DNA from: Hydrogenothermaceae bacterium
GTDB lineage: Bacteria; Aquificota; Aquificae; Hydrogenothermales; Hydrogenothermaceae
NCBI GenBank assembly: GCA_026984415.1
Contig: JALSSE010000262.1
Location: 1 to 11,020, forward strand
Reading direction: 5' to 3'
DNA: 11,020 bases
The notes under the pieces are model-generated. The model was not told the DNA's origin. It worked only from the letters and a program-made list of their open reading frames with translations, and ran no database searches. Position 1 is the stretch's first letter. Every line of letters begins with the position of its first letter. Both the position numbers and the translations under genes were made by a program. Shown here piece by piece: positions 5,786 through 11,020 of the stretch.

Positions 5786-6904
5786 ATGAGAAAAAATTTT
5801 GTTAAATCATCTGTAATTGGGGGATTGGTAGCTACTACTGCTTTGACAGGCTATGCAATGGCAGGAGCTATAGTTAGTGTAGACCCTGGAACAACCCAAT
5901 TTGGAGATGTGCTCGTAGGTCAAACTGCAGGACCAGAAACAATTACAATCACAAACACAGGTGATGCAGATTTAAACATTTCGGGTATCTATTTAAGAGG
6001 AAGAGATGTAGATGATTATTCCGTAGCTGCTGGAACTACATGCCCAATGAGTGGAGGAGTACTTGCAGTTGGTAATTCTTGTGAAATTAAAGTTACATTT
6101 ACACCTTCAAGTATTGGATTAAAAAAAGCTTTATTTAAAATTATTTCGGATGGAGATCCTTCACCAGCATATGCTTATCTTAGAGGAACTGGTACATCTC
6201 CTGATGCTGAATTAACACCACCATCTCACGATTTTGGCCATGTATGGATGGAAGGTCCTTATTCTACAGAAACTTTTACATTACAAAACACTGGAAATGC
6301 AGAACTTACAGTTAATGGAATCCATCTTAGAGGTGCAGATGCTCCAAACTTCCAGTTTAAAAGTGGTTCAGATGTATGCCCTTATGGAACTAAATTTACA
6401 TTAGCTGCAGGGGATGAATGTAAAATATATGTAGAATATCATCCTATAGCAGTAGGAGAGCAAAAAGCTGTTATAAAAGTTTATACTGATGACACAGATT
6501 CTCCAAAACTATATTCAAAGCTTACAGGAGTTGGTAGAAGTGTAAATGAACCTGATATTGATATATGTGAATTTTCAGAAGAAGCCGATTTTGGAGAAGT
6601 TCCGGTATGTGATGAACCAATAGTTCATAAAATAGAATACAAAAATAATGGAAATATGGATTTACAAATTGAAAGTGTTTATTTAAGAGGAAGAGATAAA
6701 GTTAACTTCTCAATTGTAAATGACCAATGTAGCGGGCAAACATTATCAGCATCTGGAATATGTGATGTATATGTTCAATTTGACCCTTCCGTAAACGGAA
6801 CTGGATTCAAAAAAGCCGCTTTAAAAGTTTATTCTAATGATCCTGATGAAAATCCTTACATTATACATTTAAGAGCTACTGTTATTGATTGTTTTGGTGA
6901 GTAA
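5786..6904 (+). CDS. Secreted protein with three choice-of-anchor-D / ASH-like Ig-fold repeats
   Basis: This 372-residue protein starts at ATG 5786 with an ideal ribosome site. Residues 1-26 are a Sec signal peptide: MRKNFVKSS, a hydrophobic core, then YAMA before Gly27. The mature part is three repeats of about 110-120 residues, at roughly 27-140, 141-256 and 257-372. Each has an FG(D/H/E)V strand, an NTG/NNG-(D/N)-x-(D/E)-L strand, an LRG(R/A)D turn (residues 70-74, 181-185, 300-304) and a (T/Y/Q)F/Y-x-P strand. This is the pattern of choice-of-anchor-D/ASH-SPD2-Hydin Ig-like domains. Each repeat has a Cys pair (86/99, 198/212, 315/326), and the third adds C261/C275; these are probable disulfides. 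No PEP-CTERM, LPXTG, autotransporter or lipobox signal is visible; it ends IDCFGE. A sigma-54 promoter precedes it and an intrinsic terminator follows, so it is monocistronic. Its role as a matrix or surface-layer partner of the neighbouring glycan is inference. Confidence 0.85.
   Translation: MRKNFVKSSVIGGLVATTALTGYAMAGAIVSVDPGTTQFGDVLVGQTAGPETITITNTGDADLNISGIYLRGRDVDDYSVAAGTTCPMSGGVLAVGNSCEIKVTFTPSSIGLKKALFKIISDGDPSPAYAYLRGTGTSPDAELTPPSHDFGHVWMEGPYSTETFTLQNTGNAELTVNGIHLRGADAPNFQFKSGSDVCPYGTKFTLAAGDECKIYVEYHPIAVGEQKAVIKVYTDDTDSPKLYSKLTGVGRSVNEPDIDICEFSEEADFGEVPVCDEPIVHKIEYKNNGNMDLQIESVYLRGRDKVNFSIVNDQCSGQTLSASGICDVYVQFDPSVNGTGFKKAALKVYSNDPDENPYIIHLRATVIDCFGE
5990..6697 (+). repeat. Exact 18-bp direct repeat encoding the LRGRD turn
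   Basis: The same 18 bases coding Y-L-R-G-R-D occur at 5990-6007 (first domain) and 6680-6697 (third domain), 690 bp apart. The middle domain has the diverged I-H-L-R-G-A-D. Identity at synonymous positions suggests recent intragenic duplication or gene conversion of the Ig-like repeat. Confidence 0.7.
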
Positions 6905-6918
6905 TTAGTTTCATTGTT

Positions 6919-6956
6919 AAAAGGGGAGTACTTCCTATTGTACTCCCCCTTTTTTT
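6919..6956 (+). terminator. Strong Rho-independent terminator
   Basis: GGGGAGTAC (6923-6931) pairs perfectly with GTACTCCCC (6940-6948) around an eight-base loop. The flanking A and T bases extend the stem past a bulged C at 6949, and a run of seven T residues follows (6950-6956). It lies 15 bases after the stop of the secreted repeat protein and isolates that gene from the deacetylase downstream. Confidence 0.93.
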
Positions 6957-6966
6957 CCTGTATACT
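6938..6966 (+). promoter_or_regulatory. Tentative sigma-70-type promoter for the deacetylase gene
   Basis: TATACT at 6961-6966 is a five-of-six match to a -10 box. With a 17-base spacer the -35 position is TTGTAC (6938-6943), only a three-of-six match and lying inside the terminator hairpin. A start near 6973 would give a short leader to ATG 7001. Since a strong terminator lies upstream, the deacetylase needs some promoter here, but this one is weakly supported. Confidence 0.3.
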
Positions 6967-7000
6967 TTTTCAAAAATTGCAAATTCCTTATAAAAAAATA

Positions 7001-7849
7001 ATGAACATACTAACTTTTGATATTGAAGAATGGTTCCATATAATAGATGTACCATCAGCTAAAGACGAAAATCAATGGGATAAATTTGAGGTTAGAATTC
7101 ACAAAAATGTGGATAGAATTTTAGATTTGTTAAAAAAGAAAAATCAAAAAGCAACATTTTTTTGTTTAGGATGGGTAGGTAAAAAACATCCAGAAATTAT
7201 TAAAAAAATAGATAAAAATGGACATGAAATAGCCTCACACTCAAATTTACACAAGCCTGTATATAGGATGAATAAGAAAGAATTCAAAAAAGATACTGAA
7301 ATATCAATAAAGTTATTGGAAGACATAACAGGAAAAAAAATTAGAATATATAGAGCACCAAGTTTTTCATTTAAAGAAGAAAACAAATGGGCTTTTGAAA
7401 TTCTTATAGAATTAGGGATAACCATAGATGCTTCTGTATTTCCTGCTAAAAGGTCTCACGGTGGGTTTGAAAATTTCGGCGAAGCAAATCCATGCAGAAT
7501 AGATATAAATGGTCATAGGATAAAAGAATTTCCTATAAATGTAATATCTATTCTTGGAAAAAATATAATTTTTTCAGGAGGAGGTTATTTTAGGCTACTC
7601 CCTTATCCATTAATAAAAATTTTCATGCAAAAATCTAATTATGTTATGACTTATTTCCATCCAAGAGATTTTGACCCAAACCAACCGATATTAGATGGTT
7701 GTTCAAGGATAAGAAAGTTTAAATCTTATTATGGACTGGATAAATCTTTTCAAAAATTAGAAAAATTGTTAAATGATTTTGAGTTTATAGATATTAATCA
7801 AGCAGACAAAAATATAAATTGGAATTTAACGAATGTAAAATATTTATAA
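7001..7849 (+). CDS. Polysaccharide deacetylase, XrtA/PEP-CTERM-locus type (NodB fold)
   Basis: This is a 282-residue protein. I chose ATG 7001 because the family begins with the pattern seen here, MNILTFDIEEWFH. An in-frame TTG at 6914 lies before the terminator stem and would translate through it. Motif 1 is TFDIEEWFH (D7, E9). Motif 2 is the zinc-binding HSNLH (80-84), preceded by ATFFCLGWVG (51-60). Motif 3 is YRAPSFSF. The later SVFPAKRSHGGF and YFHPRDFDPNQP blocks are characteristic of the deacetylase subfamily usually found in exosortase/PEP-CTERM exopolysaccharide loci. There is no signal peptide, as is common for this subfamily. It should remove N-acetyl groups from a glycan or its lipid-linked precursor. 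Ribosome binding appears weak (A-rich leader, no GGAG). It stands alone between a terminator and the promoter of the next operon. The exact substrate is unknown. Confidence 0.87.
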   Translation: MNILTFDIEEWFHIIDVPSAKDENQWDKFEVRIHKNVDRILDLLKKKNQKATFFCLGWVGKKHPEIIKKIDKNGHEIASHSNLHKPVYRMNKKEFKKDTEISIKLLEDITGKKIRIYRAPSFSFKEENKWAFEILIELGITIDASVFPAKRSHGGFENFGEANPCRIDINGHRIKEFPINVISILGKNIIFSGGGYFRLLPYPLIKIFMQKSNYVMTYFHPRDFDPNQPILDGCSRIRKFKSYYGLDKSFQKLEKLLNDFEFIDINQADKNINWNLTNVKYL

Positions 7850-7875
7850 ATAAATGAATAAGAAGTGTTAAGGTA

Positions 7876-7904
7876 ATGAAAGTAAATCAATATAGATGTA
7901 TAAT
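7876..7904 (+). promoter_or_regulatory. Putative sigma-70-type promoter of the second operon
   Basis: A perfect -10 box TATAAT (7899-7904) lies 17 bases after ATGAAA (7876-7881), a four-of-six -35 match. Transcription would begin near 7911, giving a leader of about 58 nt to ATG 7969. The 119-bp gap after the deacetylase gene holds no coding sequence that I can see, which supports a new transcription unit here. AT-richness makes chance -10 matches common. Confidence 0.45.
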
Positions 7905-7968
7905 AGAATTATATTTTCAATTTTAAAGGTAGTAAGGGTTAACTAAAGTTTCTATTAAGGAAAAAATA

Positions 7969-8607
7969 ATGAAAATAAAAGCAGTTATTTTTGATATGGA
8001 TGGTGTTTTAATCGATGCTAAAGATTGGCATTATGAAGCACTAAACAAAGCCCTTTCTCTCTTTGGAATGGAAATCAGTAGATACGACCATCTTGTAACT
8101 TATGACGGACTACCTACAAGAAAAAAATTAGAAATGCTTACTTTGGAAAAAGGTCTTCCAGTTGGACTTCATTCTTTTATAAACGAACTAAAGCAGATGT
8201 ATACGATGGAACAAATATTCCTAAAATGTAAACCAAACTTTTTGCATGAATATGCACTATCAAAACTTAAAGCAGAAGGTTATAAATTAGCTGTATGTTC
8301 TAATTCAATAAGAAGAACTGTTGAAATAATGTTAGAGAAAGCAAATATAATACACTACTTTGATTTTTACTTATCCAATCAGGATGTAAAAGAACCAAAA
8401 CCTGACCCAGAAATGTATATAACTGCTATAAAAAGGCTAAACCTAAAACCAGAAGAATGTCTTATTTTAGAAGATAATGAGAAAGGAATAAAGGCAGCAC
8501 TGGCAAGTGGTGCACATCTTTTAAAAATCAACACTATTGAAGACGTAAATTACTTTAATATTAAAGAAAGAATTAAAGAGATAGAAAAGGAATTGAAAAA
8601 TGATTAA
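7969..8607 (+). CDS. HAD-superfamily hydrolase, beta-phosphoglucomutase-like
   Basis: This 212-residue cytoplasmic protein starts at ATG 7969, with TTAAGGA at 7955-7961 as ribosome site. All four HAD motifs are present. FDMDGVL supplies the nucleophile Asp9 and the acid/base Asp11. CSNS has Ser111. EPKPDPEMY has Lys144, and ILEDNEKG has the Mg-binding E168/D169 pair. An alpha-helical cap lies at about residues 15-90, giving subfamily IA organisation like beta-phosphoglucomutase and sugar-phosphate phosphatases. It overlaps the downstream nucleotidyltransferase gene by eight bases, so the two are probably coupled. In this setting it likely dephosphorylates or isomerises a sugar phosphate feeding NDP-sugar synthesis. 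Mutase versus phosphatase cannot be separated here. Confidence 0.88.
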   Translation: MKIKAVIFDMDGVLIDAKDWHYEALNKALSLFGMEISRYDHLVTYDGLPTRKKLEMLTLEKGLPVGLHSFINELKQMYTMEQIFLKCKPNFLHEYALSKLKAEGYKLAVCSNSIRRTVEIMLEKANIIHYFDFYLSNQDVKEPKPDPEMYITAIKRLNLKPEECLILEDNEKGIKAALASGAHLLKINTIEDVNYFNIKERIKEIEKELKND

Positions 8608-9331
8608 TGTACTGATACCAATGGCAAGTAAATCAATATTCTTTAAAGAAGAAGAGTATTACTATCCAAAGGTTTTATTTGATATAAAAGGAAAAACTAT
8701 GATTCAACACTGTATTGAAAATCTATCAAAAATAAAGAAACAGAAAAACTTTATCTTTATCATAAGAGAAGAAGATGCAACTAAATTCCATTTAGACAGT
8801 ATTATTAGACTTTTACAACCAGAATCTAAAATACTTGTATTAAGAAAAGAGACAAAAGGGGCTATCTGCTCGGCATTAATGGCAATTGATGAAATTGAAA
8901 AAGATAAAGAGTTAATAATTGCAAACGTAGACCAGATTATAGATTTTGATATTGATGAAATTTTAGACAATTTCAGAAAAAGAGATTTAGACGCTGGAGT
9001 AATAACATTTGAAGAAATACACCCAAGATGGTCTTTTGTAAGACACGATGAAAATGGAAATATTATAGAAGTATCAGAAAAAAGACCTATTTCAAAAGAT
9101 GCAATTGCTGGATTCTTCTATTTTAAAACAGGTCAAACATTTATAGATATTGCTTTTAAATATTTAAAAAGAGGGCAGGATATAAATGGAAAATTTTACT
9201 TAGCACCTGCACTTAATGAACTTGTACTTGAAAATAAAAAAGTTGGAAGCTATAAAATTCCAAATGAAAAATACTTTACATTTTTTTCTCCAAAAAGAAT
9301 TAAGGAATTTGAGGAGAAGTGTAAAGAATGA
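8600..9331 (+). CDS. Sugar nucleotidyltransferase paralogue with degenerate NTP-binding loop
   Basis: This 243-residue GT-A-like NTP-transferase starts at ATG 8600, with AAAGGA at 8586-8591 inside the HAD gene. It aligns almost without gaps to the next gene product. Both share MIN(V/I)(L/I)IPMA, IANxDQI, WSF...DENG..(I/V)EV.EK.PIS and the NxxFY..P block. However, the glycine-rich loop, G10-R-G-S-R14 in the neighbour, is S10-K-S-I-F14 here, so the glycines and the catalytic/NTP-contacting Arg are missing. The later PK (23-24) and the metal-site Asp111 in IANVDQI remain. The C-terminal GTGTPEDL block is also replaced, by FFSPKRIKEF. It is intact in frame with normal composition, so it is not a pseudogene. 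It may be a regulatory or structural partner of its neighbour, or have an altered substrate. Confidence 0.78.
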   Translation: MINVLIPMASKSIFFKEEEYYYPKVLFDIKGKTMIQHCIENLSKIKKQKNFIFIIREEDATKFHLDSIIRLLQPESKILVLRKETKGAICSALMAIDEIEKDKELIIANVDQIIDFDIDEILDNFRKRDLDAGVITFEEIHPRWSFVRHDENGNIIEVSEKRPISKDAIAGFFYFKTGQTFIDIAFKYLKRGQDINGKFYLAPALNELVLENKKVGSYKIPNEKYFTFFSPKRIKEFEEKCKE

Positions 9332-10065
9332 TAAATATTGTTATACCTATGGCAGGTAGAGGAAGCAGATTTCAAAAAGCTGGTTATAAAACACCTAAAC
9401 CATTTATTGATGTTGCTGGAAAACCAATGATAGTCAGAGTATTAGAAAATTTAAAATACCCTGATGCTAAATACATATTAATTGCTCAAGAATCACATTT
9501 GAAAGATTTTAAAAATGTATTTGATGAAATGAAAAAAAATTTTGATATAGAAACAATTCCTATCAACATGATAACAGAAGGAACTGCCTGTACTGCCTTA
9601 TTTGCAAGGAAATATATAAACAACGACACTCCATTGATGATTGCCAATTCTGACCAGATTGTGGACATAGATATAGCAGACTTTATAAATGATATGTTTG
9701 ATAGGCAGTTAGACGGCTCAATTTTAACATTTAAAGATAAATACAAAGACCCAAAATGGTCTTTTGCTAAAGTTGATGAAAATGGGTTTGTTATAGAGGT
9801 AAAAGAAAAAGTTCCTATTTCTGATATTGCAACAGTTGGTATATACTTATGGAATAAAGGAAAGTATTTTGTAAATTCAGCCATTGATATGATAGCAAGA
9901 AATGATAGGGTTAATAATGAATTTTATGTATGTCCTACTTACAATTACTGTATAAAAGAAGGATTAAAAATAGGAATTTATAATATAAACTTTGAGCAAA
10001 TGCACGGGACAGGAACTCCAGAAGATTTAAATGAGTATTTAGAATTTTTAAGGAGGAAAGAATAA
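9328..10065 (+). CDS. Sugar-phosphate nucleotidyltransferase, canonical copy
   Basis: This 245-residue enzyme starts at ATG 9328 in an ATGA overlap with the preceding stop, with GGAG at 9313-9316 upstream. It has the full signature: IPMAGRGSRF (6-15) as NTP-binding loop, GYKTPKPFIDVAGKPMI (19-35), and ITEGTACTAL for base recognition. IANSDQI supplies metal-ligand Asp109, and GTGTPEDL (227-234) lies near the C terminus. The family is common in capsule/LPS loci and in some phages and is often annotated loosely as nucleotidyl transferase or glycosyltransferase 2. It should couple a sugar phosphate to an NTP, releasing pyrophosphate in the cytoplasm. The sugar and base are not predictable. Order HAD, degenerate paralogue, canonical copy, glycosyltransferase suggests one activated-sugar supply and transfer unit. 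Confidence 0.88.
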   Translation: MINIVIPMAGRGSRFQKAGYKTPKPFIDVAGKPMIVRVLENLKYPDAKYILIAQESHLKDFKNVFDEMKKNFDIETIPINMITEGTACTALFARKYINNDTPLMIANSDQIVDIDIADFINDMFDRQLDGSILTFKDKYKDPKWSFAKVDENGFVIEVKEKVPISDIATVGIYLWNKGKYFVNSAIDMIARNDRVNNEFYVCPTYNYCIKEGLKIGIYNINFEQMHGTGTPEDLNEYLEFLRRKE

Positions 10066-10944
10066 ATGGCTACCAGTCAAAAGAAAGTCAGTATTTTAAT
10101 GTTAACTTACAATTTAGAAAATTATGTAGAGAGAGCAATAGAAAGCTGTTTAGAACAGACATACCAAAATTTTGAAATATGCATAGTTGATGATAATTCT
10201 ACAGATAAAACATTTGATATAGTAAAGAAATACCACAAAAAATATCCAGAAAAAATAAAAATATACCAGTTTCCAATGAACGTAGGAAAATATTCCATTC
10301 AAATAAACTACAATAAAGGCTTAGATATGTGTGAAGGCGAGTATATAGCCATTTTAGATGGTGATGAATATATGAAGCCTGATAGATTAAAAAAGCAAGT
10401 TGAATTTTTAGAAAAGAACAAAGATTTTTATGCTGTATCAAATGAAAAGGAAGTGGTAGACAAGAATTTTAAGCCTATTAATGCCCCTGTTAATTGTTTT
10501 AAAAATCAAAAATATTTAACTCCAAAAAATCTTATACTGTATGGAAATACATTTTCAAACTGCTGGATGAAAAGAAATGATGATTTGAGACTTGATACGT
10601 CTTTAAAAACTATGGGAGATTGGCATTTTATCATAAAAATGGCTATTAGAGGAAAATTAGGATTTCTTGATGAAAAACTAACTACAAAAGTAATACACGA
10701 CATTAATGTTAGCCACACAAGAGTTAAATCAATAGAGGAAGATTATTTACTTACTCTTGCTTCTTTAGAATATGAATTTCCCCAGTTTGTAAAGTATACA
10801 AAAATTAGAAGAGCTAATTTCTTTGTAGATAAAGTTTTAAAAGGTAGAGATTTCAGATATTTAAATGGAATAGCCAGTGTTGGATTGATAACACTAACAA
10901 AAGTTTTTTACTATAAAATAAAAGGGAAAATTATTAAAGGATAA
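10066..10944 (+). CDS. GT2-family glycosyltransferase (GT-A fold)
   Basis: This 292-residue protein starts at ATG 10066, directly abutting the preceding TAA, with a strong AAGGAGG at 10050-10056. The N terminus is the standard GT2 block: SILMLTYNLENYVERAIES, then CIVDDNSTDKT (D42-D43). It continues with FPMNVGKYSIQINYNKGL and the metal-binding ILDGDEY (D98-G99-D100). Further on, TMGDWHFIIKMA corresponds to the E/D-D-W acceptor motif. A C-terminal hydrophobic/basic stretch (ASVGLITLTKVFYYKIKGK) may attach it to the membrane. It would add a sugar, perhaps the one activated by the preceding nucleotidyltransferase, to a lipid-linked glycan on the cytoplasmic face. Donor and acceptor are unknown. 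Family assignment is secure. Confidence 0.9.
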   Translation: MATSQKKVSILMLTYNLENYVERAIESCLEQTYQNFEICIVDDNSTDKTFDIVKKYHKKYPEKIKIYQFPMNVGKYSIQINYNKGLDMCEGEYIAILDGDEYMKPDRLKKQVEFLEKNKDFYAVSNEKEVVDKNFKPINAPVNCFKNQKYLTPKNLILYGNTFSNCWMKRNDDLRLDTSLKTMGDWHFIIKMAIRGKLGFLDEKLTTKVIHDINVSHTRVKSIEEDYLLTLASLEYEFPQFVKYTKIRRANFFVDKVLKGRDFRYLNGIASVGLITLTKVFYYKIKGKIIKG

Positions 10945-10949
10945 AAATA

Positions 10950-11020
10950 ATGAAAAAGAAATTAGGACTATTTTTTAAAAATATGTATCTATTTTTTAAA
11001 TATATATATGAGGATTTTCT
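10950..11020 (+). CDS. Start of an unidentified gene, cut by the window end
   Basis: ATG 10950 lies five bases after the stop of the glycosyltransferase gene and eight bases after AAAGGA (10936-10941). It opens a frame that runs to the window edge without a stop, 23 complete codons beginning MKKKLGLFFKNMYLFF. A basic start followed by aromatic and hydrophobic residues suggests a membrane-associated or membrane-anchored N terminus, as in many polysaccharide enzymes. Too little is visible to name a family. The spacing makes it a member of the same operon. Confidence 0.6.
   Translation, partial: MKKKLGLFFKNMYLFFKYIYEDF

Noticed and set aside
6850..6904. PEP-CTERM or other C-terminal sorting signal in the repeat protein
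   Set aside because: The C terminus is IHLRATVIDCFGE with no PEP motif, no hydrophobic helix and no basic tail.
6914..7000. Longer deacetylase beginning with TTG 6914
   Set aside because: The extension would be encoded by an intrinsic terminator hairpin and the family begins at MNILTFD (7001).
8600..9331. Pseudogene status of the first nucleotidyltransferase
   Set aside because: The frame is full length, ribosome site and coupling are intact, and many other family positions are conserved, so loss of the loop looks like divergence and not decay.

Overview
The window is AT-rich. Its proteins are rich in Lys, Ile, Glu and Asn, Arg is coded mostly by AGA/AGG and Ile often by ATA. All supported genes lie on the plus strand. 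This fits a low-GC, probably thermophilic Gram-negative bacterium. The Hydrogenothermaceae (Aquificota, Sulfurihydrogenibium/Persephonella-like) are my best guess, with AT-rich Campylobacterota as an alternative. The taxonomic call is inference, since no marker gene is present.

Layout. (1) Positions 2-5569 are a tightly packed, co-directional surface-polysaccharide operon. It encodes an O-antigen ligase/polymerase-like membrane protein (5' end outside the window), a GT4 glycosyltransferase, a GT2 rhamnosyltransferase-like glycosyltransferase, a hexapeptide-repeat acetyltransferase, a COG3919-like ATP-grasp enzyme and a DegT/ArnB-like PLP aminotransferase. Junctions overlap by up to 4 nt or are separated by at most 15 nt. 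(2) Positions 5570-5785 are a regulatory region of about 200 bp. It has three 17-bp palindromes of the form TGTAAAA-N3-TTTTACA, two further hairpins, and a near-consensus sigma-54 promoter (GG-N10-GC, 5733-5748). The promoter feeds a strong ribosome-binding site. (3) Positions 5786-6904 encode a secreted protein with three choice-of-anchor-D/ASH-type Ig-like repeats, closed by a strong intrinsic terminator (6919-6956). (4) Positions 7001-7849 encode a polysaccharide deacetylase resembling the XrtA/PEP-CTERM-associated type. (5) Positions 7969-11020 are a second operon with its own putative sigma-70-type promoter. It encodes a HAD phosphatase/mutase, two tandem paralogous sugar nucleotidyltransferases (the first with a wrecked NTP-binding loop), a GT2 glycosyltransferase, and the beginning of another gene cut by the window edge.

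How it fits together. The first operon would assemble and decorate a surface glycan: two glycosyltransferases, an O-/N-acetyltransferase, an aminotransferase that could make an amino sugar, and an ATP-grasp enzyme that could acylate it. The second operon would supply an activated sugar and another transferase. The deacetylase would trim the polymer. Between them sits a secreted beta-sandwich repeat protein on its own sigma-54 promoter, with what look like NtrC-family enhancer sites upstream. That makes it the separately switched protein partner of the glycan. This arrangement recalls the PEP-CTERM/exosortase exopolysaccharide loci, where RpoN and the PrsK/PrsR two-component system control the matrix proteins. 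Here, however, the secreted protein has no PEP-CTERM tail and no exosortase is in view. This regulatory island is the most interesting part of the window.
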